A stretch of DNA of 64,000 nt, taken from the NCBI GenBank assembly GCA_949287085.1, contig CASEER010000006.1, forward strand, positions 124,001 through 188,000, given 5' to 3'. Position 1 is the first letter of the stretch; each line of letters opens with the position of its first letter. This document shows positions 1 to 8,895 of the stretch, piece by piece. This DNA comes from an uncultured Coriobacteriaceae bacterium. Lineage in GTDB: Bacteria > Actinomycetota > Coriobacteriia > Coriobacteriales > Coriobacteriaceae. The position numbers and the translations under genes are program-made. Below the pieces are notes generated by a model that ran no database searches, was not told the DNA's origin, and was given only the letters and a program-made list of their open reading frames with translations.

Positions 1-1
1 A

Positions 2-52
2 GCGGGTGTTACTCCTGAGACGATTGCTCGTCCAGATTATCGCGCGAGGTAG
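2..52 (+). CDS. C-terminal end of a truncated CDS (possible)
   Basis: One frame is open from the window edge and stops with TAG at 50-52, giving about 16 residues ending PDYRAR. It may be the tail of a gene lying to the left. Nothing about its function can be said from so short a piece, and chance openness of a GC-rich frame cannot be excluded. Confidence 0.3.
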   Translation, partial: AGVTPETIARPDYRAR

Positions 53-456
53 AGCGGAGCGCACCACCTGATTCATGGTGCTCGCTCGCCGCGCGCTGTT
101 TGCTGCTGTCTTCCGTCGTGCGGTTTCCCATTCCGTTTCCATGTCAAACTACGCATAAGGACGTTTGAAAGTGGTTCTTCTCGTTTGCTTTGACATGCTC
201 GAGGAATATGGCCGCCCCTCCGTTGTGCTTCTACCCCCTCCTCTGCTGTTCCTCCATGCCAAAGTGCACATGAAGAAGCGCTTGCTCGTGTTTTTGTGTG
301 CGATTTGGCATAGAAACTGCGCGCGAGAATGAGGCGTGGCTGTGTTGTTTTGCGCTTTCCAGCGGCAAGCTCCGGACAGTTACTGCATTTCCATCGCAGT
401 GCTCCTCGTAGCTGTTCGTCGCAAATTGAGCAAAACCATAGTTCCGGCTCGCATTT
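53..456. other. Non-coding upstream region
   Basis: I see no convincing gene here; a minus-strand open frame over 231-578 has no family resemblance and runs over the promoter of the next gene. A GCACCA/TGGTGC hairpin at about 66-86 could end the preceding gene but lacks a T-run. The 14-base word GATTTGGCATAGAA at 302-315 recurs at 2793-2806, on the far side of the next gene. Confidence 0.5.
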
Positions 457-485
457 TTGACATATATAACCCCGGGTAGTATTAA
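457..485 (+). promoter_or_regulatory. Sigma-70-type promoter for the surface protein gene
   Basis: A perfect -35 box TTGACA (457-462) is followed after 17 bases by TATTAA (480-485). It lies about 80 bases before the ATG at 567, in a locally AT-rich patch. This is one of the best consensus promoters in the window. Confidence 0.7.
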
Positions 486-566
486 AAAGCGTAAAATGCG
501 TGGTGAATGTGTATTGCGCGAGCCATTGGACGTTGCTCGAGCAGCGTAATGACCGGGGGAGGGCTT

Positions 567-2597
567 ATGAAAAAGCAAAGAGGAGGGCGTGTGCTTGTTG
601 CCGCTTGCGCGCTGGCGTTAACGCTCGGGGGAGGGTTGTTCTGGGGTTTCAAGCCCGCGGTAGCCGGCGCAGAAGAGCCCGCGCGGGTTACGGTCTCAGG
701 CGCCTCGTCCGCCCCTGCGGCCGGCTCGACTGCCGGTGACGCGTCGAGTGCGTTGGCCAACAACGCGGCAGGCGTATCGGCAAGCGCGTCGACCAGTGCG
801 GCAGTCAGTGCCAGCGCAGACGACACCGCGACAGAAAATGTCTACCTGCTCGATTTCAGTGCGCCAGAACTGGGAAGTTGGGATGCTCCCGGCGGCCAGT
901 ACCAAGTTGAGTTGGGCAGCACGATTCGGGATGCGCTCGATGCGCTCAACATGAGCGATGCGTACCAGTATGGCGTCGTGCTCGATGCCGCTGATTTTGG
1001 CGGCAATCCTAACGCGCACTATCAGTTCCAGGGCTGGGGCGCCATTTCGGCCGCTACTGGTCAGTACATGTCGCTCGACACGCCGCTCCAGGCATCGGAC
1101 TTCACCAAGTCCGGCTCCGCATACGTGCTGAACGTGGAGATGATGCTCAGTAGCTATCGCCCCTACACGTTCCAGAACGGCGTGCTCACCTTTGATGATG
1201 ATCCCGATACCGAGTACTACCAGCTGACGGTTGACATGGGCAACGGCATTACCTGGGGCGACGTCATGCGTCCCGGTGCAGCCGACAAGCAGCAGGACTA
1301 CCTCTTTGCCTGGGATTTTGATATTGCGTGGAGCGGAGACATCACTCAGAGCCTGTTCGTGCGCAAGGGCGCGACGGACGTGGAGCTTGGCGTGGTGCTG
1401 AACAGCGAGGCGGGCAATCAGTTTTACATCTATCCCTCGGACAGCGTGAAGCTGCACGAGACCACTGGTGACGTTGCGTACGTCTTTGCGGTTGATAGCA
1501 TGACCGGCCCGGGCAGCGTGCGCGTTACAGCGACGGACGAAAGTGCCGAGTCCGAGGTGGCTGAGCCCTTTGACGAGGATGGCAACCTGCTCCCCTATAC
1601 CGTCGCGGACGGCGTGATGACCTTTGACGATCATCCTGAACTGGGCGAATGGTATCAGCTCGAGGTCAAGCTGCCCAAGGGCACAAGCGTGGAGACGGTG
1701 GCAAGCGGCACGCCATGGACCATGACCATCCCGGCCTATCTGCTTGACAAGGACGACCCGCTGTACAGCAGCTCTCAGAACGCCACCGTGTTCTTTGTTC
1801 GCGGCGACAACCGCGGCGCTGCATCGAGCCTGCTGGTTTCGTATCCTTCGAACAAGGCGTTGAGCTGGACTTTTTCCAAGAATTCGGGCACGGTGAAGCG
1901 TGTGCCGGGCGGTAGCGTGTTCGACGTTACGCTCAATGAGCCCGCGACGCTGAGCTTTGCGCTCAAGGGCTCGACCGTGGTTGCCAACAGCGACGGCAAC
2001 TCGATTTCACATGTGGCTGGTCCGGTGACCTCGGGCGACGACACGTATTCGGATGATGACGTGTGGAGTTCGTTGTCGCTCGTGACCAAGTGGCTGGGCG
2101 GCTCCAAGGCCACCGAGGCGGGCAACGCGATGAACGCGGCGATCAAGGGCATCAAGCAGATGTTTGTATACGACATTCATCTTGAGGGTCCTGATGGCAA
2201 GGAGTTCAAGCTCTCGGGCGACAAGGTTACGGTGACGCTGCAGATTCCTGACGAACTGCGGGGCAAGAGCGGCTTGCATGTCTATCACGTTGCCGACGAT
2301 GGCACGGTGACCGACATGCATGCGACGGTCGACCAGAAGGCCGGTACGCTCACCTTCACGACTGCGCATTTCTCAACGTTCGTGATTGCGCAGGTAGATG
2401 AAGGGAAGACTTCGACTGAGCCTACGACTACGACGCCTCAGCAGCAAGTGACGGACGCCACGAAGGACTCGGAGACCGATGGCGGCGACTTGGTCCAGAC
2501 GGGCGACGCGTCGCTGACGATGATTGGCGTGGCGCTGGCCGGAGCCGCAGTTGCCTTTGGTGCGGCGGCTGTGGTGCGCCGCAAGCACAGCGCGTAG
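567..2597 (+). CDS. Secreted, wall-anchored surface protein (LPXTG-like)
   Basis: A 676-residue exported protein. The ATG at 567 was chosen because it follows a GGGGGAGGG ribosome site and begins a classic signal peptide (MKKQ, then a hydrophobic run to about residue 35); an in-frame ATG at 507 would bury it. An Ala/Ser-rich spacer follows. The middle holds at least two related beta-rich segments, recognisable by GVLTFDDDP...YYQL and GVMTFDDHP...WYQL, which suggests internal duplication. A segment ending HFSTFVIA resembles domains placed before sorting signals in other Gram-positive surface proteins. The C-terminus has LVQTGD, a hydrophobic helix and RRKHSA, a sortase substrate layout with V instead of the usual P. 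The gene is monocistronic, with its own promoter and terminator. The ligand or role is unknown. Confidence 0.8.
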   Translation: MKKQRGGRVLVAACALALTLGGGLFWGFKPAVAGAEEPARVTVSGASSAPAAGSTAGDASSALANNAAGVSASASTSAAVSASADDTATENVYLLDFSAPELGSWDAPGGQYQVELGSTIRDALDALNMSDAYQYGVVLDAADFGGNPNAHYQFQGWGAISAATGQYMSLDTPLQASDFTKSGSAYVLNVEMMLSSYRPYTFQNGVLTFDDDPDTEYYQLTVDMGNGITWGDVMRPGAADKQQDYLFAWDFDIAWSGDITQSLFVRKGATDVELGVVLNSEAGNQFYIYPSDSVKLHETTGDVAYVFAVDSMTGPGSVRVTATDESAESEVAEPFDEDGNLLPYTVADGVMTFDDHPELGEWYQLEVKLPKGTSVETVASGTPWTMTIPAYLLDKDDPLYSSSQNATVFFVRGDNRGAASSLLVSYPSNKALSWTFSKNSGTVKRVPGGSVFDVTLNEPATLSFALKGSTVVANSDGNSISHVAGPVTSGDDTYSDDDVWSSLSLVTKWLGGSKATEAGNAMNAAIKGIKQMFVYDIHLEGPDGKEFKLSGDKVTVTLQIPDELRGKSGLHVYHVADDGTVTDMHATVDQKAGTLTFTTAHFSTFVIAQVDEGKTSTEPTTTTPQQQVTDATKDSETDGGDLVQTGDASLTMIGVALAGAAVAFGAAAVVRRKHSA

Positions 2598-2692
2598 CGC
2601 GCGAAGAATGCGGAAGCGACATGGGGCGCGATGGCCCGTGCCGCTTCTGTGACTGCGCCAGAGCGCATGATGACCATACGACGGCTGCAACA

Positions 2693-2744
2693 AGCGGCGC
2701 GGTTCCCTTGGGGCCGCGCCGCTCGTTACTTTATGTTTTGTTTT
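2693..2744 (+). terminator. Rho-independent terminator
   Basis: The arms AGCGGCGCGG (2693-2702) and CCGCGCCGCT (2714-2723) pair over 10 bp around a short loop, followed by a T-rich stretch. It ends transcription of the surface protein gene. Confidence 0.8.
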
Positions 2745-2809
2745 CTATGCCGAGATACACGCGAAGCACGTCGCATGCGCGTTATCGCGTTTGATTTGGC
2801 ATAGAAGTT

Positions 2810-2874
2810 GCAGACGAGGGCGTGCATGCAGACGAGGGCGTGCATGCGGGCGAGGTCATGCCGGCGAGGCTCAT
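2810..2874. repeat. Degenerate tandem repeat at the 3' end of coaX
   Basis: The 18-base unit GCAGACGAGGGCGTGCAT occurs twice in exact tandem (2810-2827 and 2828-2845). Two decayed units, GCGGGCGAGG... and GCCGGCGAGG..., follow up to the coaX stop codon. Confidence 0.7.
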
Positions 2875-3824
2875 GCAGGCGCGGCTTTGCCCGCGTTGCT
2901 GCGCTGGTTGCTCTGCCAGATGAGGGCGAGGCCGCGGAGCGTGAGCGTATCGTCCACTGTTGCCTGGTGGCGAAGGAGCGCCGCCATGGCGGATGCGTTT
3001 TCTCCCGTCATGACAATGGGAATGGCGGACGAGGAGCCCGCGGCAGCCGGGGAGCCCGCGGCAGCCGGGGAGCTTGCAGCAGTTGAAGGGCCCGCAGCGG
3101 GTGAGGGCCTCGCATCGGACGGGGAGCCCTCACCAGGTGCCCCGCTTGTGCTCGTCGGGTCGTCCACGCTTGCAAGCTCTCGGACGATCGCATCGAGCAG
3201 GCCGTCGATGCGGGCCGCCTCGCCCAGCACAACACCCGACTGCATAGCTTCGCGCGTGGAGCGCCCCAGCACGTGCGCGGGCGTGTGCAGCTCAATCATG
3301 GGAAGTCGCGCTGCCGCCCGTGCGAGCGAGCGCGCGCCCAGGTCGACCCCGGGCGCGATGATACCGCCGCAGAAGGCCCCAGCCGCATCGATAGCCTCGA
3401 AGTTGGTTGTGGTGCCCAAGTCCACAACAATGGCGGGCGCGCCGTAACGGGCGCGTGCGGCAACGGCGTCGGCTATGCGGTCGGGCCCCACCTCGGCCGG
3501 GTCCTTGAATTTCAGCTTGATGCCCGATCGCAGGCCGGGGCCCACTACGAGCGGTCGAGCGGTCGAGGCGGTTGCGAGGGCGTGTTGCCAGACGCTGGTG
3601 AGCGAGGGCACCACGCAGGAGAGGATCGTGCCCTCGACGGGAAAGCTCGGGAGCATGTTTTGCACCTGTTCCAGCTGGATGCACGCTTCGTCCACCGTGA
3701 TGGGCTGACGAGTGGTGATCTCGCACGAGCCAATGAGCTGCGGCTCCAGCTCTCCAGCGCGCACATCAAGCAGGCCAAACCGCGCCGTGGTGTTCCCAAT
3801 ATCAACGGCGAGCACAATGCTCAT
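2871..3824 (-). CDS. coaX: Type III pantothenate kinase with low-complexity insert
   Basis: Phosphorylates pantothenate, the first step of coenzyme A synthesis, in the cytoplasm. The start at 3824 follows a GGAGGAG ribosome site; a longer frame to 3935 exists but lacks one. The ASKHA-fold signatures are present: DIGNTT near the N-terminus, a central DLGTTTNFEAID phosphate motif and GGIIAPG. At 317 residues it exceeds the roughly 255 usual for CoaX. The excess is mainly an Ala/Ser/Pro/Gly-rich stretch of about 45 residues (runs such as AAGSPAAAG) in the C-terminal lobe, between the segments ending ELASVDD and starting IPIVMTGENA. The insert probably loops out without disturbing the fold. It is divergent from the OPT transporter, with a 98-base shared spacer. 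Confidence 0.9.
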   Translation of the reverse strand: MSIVLAVDIGNTTARFGLLDVRAGELEPQLIGSCEITTRQPITVDEACIQLEQVQNMLPSFPVEGTILSCVVPSLTSVWQHALATASTARPLVVGPGLRSGIKLKFKDPAEVGPDRIADAVAARARYGAPAIVVDLGTTTNFEAIDAAGAFCGGIIAPGVDLGARSLARAAARLPMIELHTPAHVLGRSTREAMQSGVVLGEAARIDGLLDAIVRELASVDDPTSTSGAPGEGSPSDARPSPAAGPSTAASSPAAAGSPAAAGSSSAIPIVMTGENASAMAALLRHQATVDDTLTLRGLALIWQSNQRSNAGKAAPA

Positions 3825-3851
3825 ATTTCTCCTCCCTCTGACTTTGGCTGG

Positions 3852-3857
3852 ATTATA
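3852..3857 (-). promoter_or_regulatory. -10 element of the coaX promoter
   Basis: On the minus strand the hexamer is a perfect TATAAT, 28 bases before the coaX start. No good -35 box was seen at 16-18 bases, so it is a partial call. Confidence 0.45.
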
Positions 3858-3922
3858 CTGTACGGACCAAGCCGTAACCCGACTTCCCGCTGAGGGGAAG
3901 CGGATATACGAAGGAGCGGAAC

Positions 3923-5755
3923 ATGAACCAAGCACGCACGCGCGGTCTGCGCGGGCAGCTGAGCCTTGCCGGTATTCTGATCGGCTGCATCGGCTGCGTT
4001 ATCATCACGGCATCGTCGGTCTACACGGCCCTTAAGATGGGCGCGCTGCCGTGGCCAACCATCTTTACATCTATTACGGCCCTTGTGCTGTTGCGCGCGC
4101 TCGGCCACACCAGTTTGAACGAAGCGAATATCACGCAGGTAATTATGTCTGCCGGTTCCATGGTGGCGGGCGGTTTGGCGTTCACGATTCCCGGCATCTG
4201 GATTCTGGGTTTGGCAGACGAAGTAACCTGGCAGGAAATGCTTGCCGTGGCGCTGGCGGGCACGCTGTTGGGCCTCGTGTGCACGGCACTCATTCGCAAG
4301 CGGTTTGTTGAGGATTCCAATCTTGAGTACCCCATCGGCACCGCTGCTGCCGAGACGCTGCTGGCAAGCACCGCGGGCGGCTCGACGGGCGCGAAGCTCT
4401 TTGGTTCCATGGCGTTTGCGGGTCTGTGGGCGGTGCTGCGCGATGTGCTCGGCATCATTCCCTCACTGGTGGCCACGCTACCCATTCCGGGCGTCACCTT
4501 TGGCATCCAGGCATCGCCCATGCGGCTCTCCGTGGGCTTTTTGGTGGGCGGACGCTCCATCGCATGGTGGATGGTCGGTGCCGTGCTCGGCAGCTTTGGC
4601 ATCATCGTAGGCGGTACGGCCGTGGGCTTGTGGGACCTGAGCACGGCGCAGGGCATCGTGAGCAGCTTGGGCATGGGGCTCATGATGGGCTCCGGCTTTG
4701 GCGTTGTGCTGCGCGACATCGTGCTCCCGTTGCTTCGTCGAGCGCGGGCGCGCCGCACTGTCCTTTCTGTTGCTATGAGCGACGAAGGCAAAGCGGCTGG
4801 GGGAAGCGCCGATGCGCCCTCCCCGCTCGGGCAGTCCTGCTCGCACGGAGGCACCACTGGCGCCTCCGGCTCGTGCGGAACTCGCGGGGAGGGCACGTCG
4901 ACGCTTCCCCAGGGAGCGGCCGATTCTTCCGCGCCCCGTTCGTCGCTCGAAGGCCTGACCGACTACTTCTCGCGCTTCGATGCCGGCATGCTCGCTCTGT
5001 TTGTGGCTGTGGCGGCGCTCGTGTGCTGCATCGTGCTGGGATTGGGCCCGGTGGTCTCGGTAGTCATGGTGCTGCTCTCGTTTGTGACGGCCATCATGAG
5101 CGCACAGTCGGTTGGCCAGTCGGGCATTGATCCCATGGAAATCTTTGGTCTTATCGTATTGCTTTTTGTGGCGGCGTTCTCGCAGGTAACGCAGGTGCAG
5201 CTCTTTTTTGTTGCAGGCGTGATCGCGGTGGCATGCGGCCTTGCGGGCGACGTGATGAGCGACTTTAAGACGGGCCAGATTATTGGCACCAACCCGCGCG
5301 ACCTCTGGATCGGCCAGGTTATTGGCGCGCTGCTGGGCACCGTGGTCGCGGTGGCCGTGTTGGTGGCGCTCGTGGCGGCGTACGGCACCGGCGCCTTTGG
5401 CGGTGACAACGTGTTTGTGGCCGCGCAGGCGCAGGTCGTGGCAACTATGGTTTCGGGCATTCCGAGCGTGCCGGCATTTATGGTGGGCGTTGTGGCCGGT
5501 ACGGTGCTCTACTGCGTGGGCATTCCCGCCATGATGCTCGGCCTGGGCGTGTACCTGCCGTTTTATATGTCGCTGACCACAGCGGTGGGTGCGGTGATTC
5601 GCATCGTATTCGATCGCGTGGTTGCGGCGCGCAGCATTGACAAGGGTGCAGCCGAAGAAATGGGGGCCGTGGTGGCCTCGGGCGTGCTCGGCGGCGAGTC
5701 GATCGTGGGCGTCATCGTCGCGTTTGCAAGCGTTGCCGCGGGCCTTGCGGGGTAG
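3923..5755 (+). CDS. OPT family oligopeptide/metal-chelate transporter
   Basis: A 610-residue polytopic membrane protein of the OPT/YSL superfamily, which moves small peptides or metal-siderophore-like chelates by secondary transport. The N-terminal helix with TALKMGALPWPT and the later conserved hydrophobic segments (GLAGDVMSDFKTGQIIGTNPRD, IPAMMLGLGVYLPFYMS) match bacterial OPT members. About 80 hydrophilic, Ser/Gly-rich residues sit in a predicted cytoplasmic loop around 270-350, between the two transmembrane halves. The start follows GAAGGAG by a normal distance. The substrate cannot be told from sequence. It is convergent with the two-component genes. Confidence 0.85.
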   Translation: MNQARTRGLRGQLSLAGILIGCIGCVIITASSVYTALKMGALPWPTIFTSITALVLLRALGHTSLNEANITQVIMSAGSMVAGGLAFTIPGIWILGLADEVTWQEMLAVALAGTLLGLVCTALIRKRFVEDSNLEYPIGTAAAETLLASTAGGSTGAKLFGSMAFAGLWAVLRDVLGIIPSLVATLPIPGVTFGIQASPMRLSVGFLVGGRSIAWWMVGAVLGSFGIIVGGTAVGLWDLSTAQGIVSSLGMGLMMGSGFGVVLRDIVLPLLRRARARRTVLSVAMSDEGKAAGGSADAPSPLGQSCSHGGTTGASGSCGTRGEGTSTLPQGAADSSAPRSSLEGLTDYFSRFDAGMLALFVAVAALVCCIVLGLGPVVSVVMVLLSFVTAIMSAQSVGQSGIDPMEIFGLIVLLFVAAFSQVTQVQLFFVAGVIAVACGLAGDVMSDFKTGQIIGTNPRDLWIGQVIGALLGTVVAVAVLVALVAAYGTGAFGGDNVFVAAQAQVVATMVSGIPSVPAFMVGVVAGTVLYCVGIPAMMLGLGVYLPFYMSLTTAVGAVIRIVFDRVVAARSIDKGAAEEMGAVVASGVLGGESIVGVIVAFASVAAGLAG

Positions 5756-5825
5756 CATGCGGTGCGTCTCGGCCGCTTTGGGCTTGTAGAGTCCCGATTG
5801 CGGCCCGGGCGGCGGGCTTTTGCGC

Positions 5826-7115
5826 TTACCGCCGCGGCAGCACCACGCGCATCTCGAGGTCTACGCCAAGCTTGCGCGCGTGGATGCTGCCCTTGTGGCG
5901 CGTCACAATGCCCTGGGCAATCGAAAGGCCAATGCCGTTGCCGCCGGTAGAGCGCGAGCGCGACGCATCGGCGCGGTAAAACCGGTCAAAAAGCCGCCGC
6001 GTATCTGCCACGGTGAGCGCGGCACATGGATTGGTTACCACGAGCTCCACCTCGCGTCGCCGCACCTCAAGGCGCACGTCAATGGTGCCGTTGTCGTCGC
6101 AGTATCGCACGGCGTTATCAAGGAGCACGTTGACCAGCCGGGTGAGCTCCTCGGGGCTGCCGCTCACAAGGGGCCTCCACTCGCCTGCGCCTTCGTCGCG
6201 CAAACCTGCTCCCTCGGCCGTTTGTACGTGATAGACGAGCGTTTTATCCCCAGCCTCTGCAAGCGGCGCAAACTCGTTGACGGCACCTTCAACCAGGGCT
6301 GCCATATCCACGTCACGGCAGAGCTCCCGCGCGATGGGCTGGTCGGAGCGCGCCAGCTCAATGAGCTCGCTTGTTAACTTGGTGAGCCGCTCCGTTTGCG
6401 CACGCGTGCTCTTGGTCCAGGCGCTCTGGCCTTCGGTGGCCTCAATCAGATCGGTATTGGCCGCAATAATAGCGATGGGCGTTTTGAGCTCGTGCGAGGC
6501 GTCGGTCACAAAGCGTCTCTGCCGCTCAAGGTTGCGCACGTACGGGTCAACCACCCGGCGTGAAAGCGGCGTAATAAACAGCAGCGTGCCCAGCATCGTA
6601 GCGCCAATCAGCGCGACAGAAATAATGAGGAGCGTTCGCGAGCTCTGCAGCTGCTGAAAGCAATCAACCACAATAATCATGCCGCTGCCATCGTCCTCGG
6701 TATACACGTGGTAGCGATATCGCTGGTAGTAGCTCGATTCCAGGTCCTGTGCAAGCACGCCCGTAACAGCAGAGCGCGCCTCGGTTTGGCCAAGCGGTGC
6801 TATGTGCGAGGTATCGAGCTCCGTAATGCTGCGGTCTCGGTCAAACTCCGCCACCAGGTAGCGCGTTTCGTACGGCATCTCAGACCTGGTTTGGAGCGCG
6901 CCCTTTTTATAGCGCGGGCCGTGCTCCTTCCAGTCTTTGGGAAAGGTGCCGTTGTGATCGTACAGCACGGTGATGACCGAGTCTATGCGCTGGGTTGCAA
7001 GCGCGTTGTTCAAAATGTTGAGCGCCGCAAAAATGATGAGCAACGCCGAGGCAAGCGCGACTAAAGCCACGGCCATAAACTTGTGGCGTAGGGCGGTGAC
7101 GGTATCGGTTGCCAT
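5826..7115 (-). CDS. Two-component sensor histidine kinase
   Basis: A 429-residue membrane sensor kinase. One transmembrane helix lies near residues 14-35, an extracytoplasmic sensing segment of about 120 residues follows, and a second helix lies near 161-183. The dimerisation/phosphoacceptor helix carries FVTDASHELKTP with His208. The ATP-binding domain shows LLDNAVRYC (N-box) and GGNGIGLSIAQG (G-box). Its gene starts three bases after the response regulator stop, so the two are cotranscribed and are partners. The stimulus is unknown; the external segment has no domain I recognise. Confidence 0.9.
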   Translation of the reverse strand: MATDTVTALRHKFMAVALVALASALLIIFAALNILNNALATQRIDSVITVLYDHNGTFPKDWKEHGPRYKKGALQTRSEMPYETRYLVAEFDRDRSITELDTSHIAPLGQTEARSAVTGVLAQDLESSYYQRYRYHVYTEDDGSGMIIVVDCFQQLQSSRTLLIISVALIGATMLGTLLFITPLSRRVVDPYVRNLERQRRFVTDASHELKTPIAIIAANTDLIEATEGQSAWTKSTRAQTERLTKLTSELIELARSDQPIARELCRDVDMAALVEGAVNEFAPLAEAGDKTLVYHVQTAEGAGLRDEGAGEWRPLVSGSPEELTRLVNVLLDNAVRYCDDNGTIDVRLEVRRREVELVVTNPCAALTVADTRRLFDRFYRADASRSRSTGGNGIGLSIAQGIVTRHKGSIHARKLGVDLEMRVVLPRR

Positions 7116-7118
7116 GGG

Positions 7119-7952
7119 TTAGGCGCCCATCGTGTGGTTGCGCGCAGCGGCGTCTGCCGTGGTGTGCGCGGTGGCGTTTGCCGTTGTGTGCACAGCGACA
7201 TTCGCCGCCGTGTGCGCGGGGGCATCCGCCGTTGCGTGCGCAGCGGCATTCGCCGCCGCGTGCTCGCTGGCAGCCGTCGGCTCGTCCACCTCAAGCGCGT
7301 ACCCGCGCCCGCGGCTCGCCACGATCTTGCAGCGCGACCCCACGCTTTCAAGCTTGCGCCGCAGGTACGAGACGTACGTCCACAGCACATTGTTTTCGAT
7401 GGTGCCGTCAAAGCCCCACACGTGCTCACGCAGTCGGTCGGCGGCCACATAGCGCCCCGGTTGCCGCATGAGCAGCTCGAGCATCTGAAATTCTTTGTTG
7501 GTGAGTCGCGTTGAGGTTCCACGGCACGAGACCGTAAAGGCCGAGCGATCGAGCTCCAAGTCTCCCACGGTCAGCGTATCCGGCACATAGGTGTTGCTCC
7601 GGCGGCACAGCGCCCGCACGCGCGCCAGAAGCTCGGCCATGGCAAATGGCTTGGTCAGGTAGTCGTCAGCACCGCTATTAAGGCCGCTGACCAGGTCTTC
7701 TTGTTCGCTCTTTGCGGTAAGGATCAGGATGGGCATGCGCATGCCGCGCCGGCGCAGGGTGCGCACCACGTCAAGGCCGTCGCGCTTGGGCATCATGAGA
7801 TCAAGCACGAGGCAGTCGTAGGTGCCGGTGCCGCCAAAATCGAGTGCCGCTTGGCCGTCGTAGACCATGTCGACCTCGTATCCGTCGCGCTTGAGCATGG
7901 CTTCGAGCGCGCTGGCCATGTCGTGTTCGTCATCGGCTACCAAAACGCGCAT
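7119..7952 (-). CDS. OmpR-family response regulator with Ala/His/Thr tail
   Basis: A DNA-binding response regulator and the partner of the adjoining kinase. The receiver domain has the acidic pair at D7-D8, phosphoacceptor Asp51 in VLDLMMPKRDG and the conserved Lys in ILTAKSEQ. The winged-helix output domain spans roughly 125-225 (LTNKEFQMLELL, then the recognition region to GRGYALEV). The start at 7952 follows GAAGGGA. Family members normally end just after the winged helix, but this one continues for about 50 residues of near-repeating Ala/His/Thr units (NAAAHATADAPAHTAAN-like). The tail overlaps no other gene and has no known function. Confidence 0.9.
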   Translation of the reverse strand: MRVLVADDEHDMASALEAMLKRDGYEVDMVYDGQAALDFGGTGTYDCLVLDLMMPKRDGLDVVRTLRRRGMRMPILILTAKSEQEDLVSGLNSGADDYLTKPFAMAELLARVRALCRRSNTYVPDTLTVGDLELDRSAFTVSCRGTSTRLTNKEFQMLELLMRQPGRYVAADRLREHVWGFDGTIENNVLWTYVSYLRRKLESVGSRCKIVASRGRGYALEVDEPTAASEHAAANAAAHATADAPAHTAANVAVHTTANATAHTTADAAARNHTMGA

Positions 7953-8029
7953 CGTCGTCCCTTCTCGTGTCTGCAACGTGTTTGCCCGCCGGCGCATGAG
8001 GCCCAGCCCTGGCGGTGCAATACAAAAAT

Positions 8030-8063
8030 CCCGTGCGCAGTAAATCGGGGGCCTGCGCACGGG
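8030..8063 (-). terminator. Terminator-like hairpin in the response-regulator leader
   Basis: CCCGTGCGCAG (8030-8040) pairs perfectly with CTGCGCACGGG (8053-8063). Read on the minus strand it is followed by ATTTTTGTATT, so it is a factor-independent terminator in minus orientation. It lies about 80 bases upstream of the regulator start, so it would act either as an attenuator of the two-component operon or as the end of an unrecognised minus-strand RNA. Confidence 0.6.
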
Positions 8064-8115
8064 TTGCTGGACCCGGCCGCTGCTGCATAAGGGAGGTTGA
8101 CGACGGCACGGGATA

Positions 8116-8160
8116 TACGTTCTGCGTAGAGAACTAGGTGGGGCCATACGACGCAGAACG
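8116..8160. repeat. Perfect inverted repeat, operator-like
   Basis: ACGTTCTGCGT (8116-8126) and ACGCAGAACGT (8150-8160) are exact reverse complements with 23 bases between them. Each arm could be one half of a looped operator, for example an autoregulatory site for the adjacent response regulator, or the two arms could form an RNA stem. Confidence 0.55.
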
Positions 8161-8483
8161 TAACCTCAGCATAGTTGCAAAACCTTAAACGAGACTCAAC
8201 GTTTTTAAACTGTGGTGGAATCGTGAAGCGCTACGTTGAGCCCTCCGCGCAAGGTGGGGCGTAAGCGGCGGGCGAGGGTCCTGGCCTGCGCGTTTGATGG
8301 TTTGAGGCAGAGGCTTTAACGAGGCGGGTTCCGCCGCGCTCGTGATAGGCGTGCCGGGTGGATGATGGGGCCCGCCGCCCCTGCGCGTCCTCCTCGCGCA
8401 CCTCCGCCCGTCGGGATATGCCGTTGTAGTACTATGTTCGCATCTGCGAGCGCAGCGCTCGCGTTTGGTGGAAAGGAGCCCCC

Positions 8484-8768
8484 GTGGCAGTGAACGAAGA
8501 GCTTCTCAAGCAGGTGCTTGAGCAGATTCGCCCGAACCTCCAGGGCGATGGCGGCGATATGCAGTATGTAGGCGTTGACGAGGACGGCGTGGTTTCGCTG
8601 GAGCTGCAGGGCGCCTGCGCCGGTTGCCCCATGAGCCAGCTGACGCTTTCGATGGGCATCGAGCGCGTGCTCAAGGAACACGTGCCGGGTGTGACGCGCG
8701 TGGTTGCCGTCAACGACAACGGCGAGGGCGGCCTTTCGAGCCTCTACGACGAGTACGCACCGTTCTAA
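8484..8768 (+). CDS. NifU-like Fe-S scaffold/carrier protein (Nfu)
   Basis: A 94-residue stand-alone NifU C-terminal domain, which carries assembled Fe-S clusters to client enzymes. The cluster-binding CAGC motif is at residues 45-48, preceded by IRPNLQGDGGD, the usual family opening. The GTG start at 8484 has GAAAGGAG seven bases upstream. The length is typical of the short Nfu family. No other isc/suf gene lies in the window. Confidence 0.9.
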   Translation: MAVNEELLKQVLEQIRPNLQGDGGDMQYVGVDEDGVVSLELQGACAGCPMSQLTLSMGIERVLKEHVPGVTRVVAVNDNGEGGLSSLYDEYAPF

Positions 8769-8895
8769 TGTCTTAGTACCGGGCATATGCCAATTGCATA
8801 GGGTCGGAGTGCTGGTCGGGCGTAGGCCTGGCCGCGCGCTCCGACCCTACGGCTACCAAGCCCACGGTGTTACGCAAACAAGCTGGCAGGGAATT

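Larger units (their letters stand above)
7953..8483. other. Intergenic leader region with two perfect hairpins
   Basis: No gene is supported in this 531-base spacer between the divergent regulator and nfu genes. It holds two 11-bp perfect inverted repeats (listed separately) on the regulator side. No strong promoter pair could be fixed on either strand. Confidence 0.5.

Noticed and set aside
696..1634. Long minus-strand open frame of 312 codons across the first surface protein
   Set aside because: It is the complementary shadow of a well-supported gene with signal peptide and sorting signal; it lacks a ribosome site and family resemblance.
4478..5758. Minus-strand 426-codon frame opposite the OPT transporter
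   Set aside because: His/Arg-rich composition typical of shadow frames over hydrophobic GC-rich genes; no domain.
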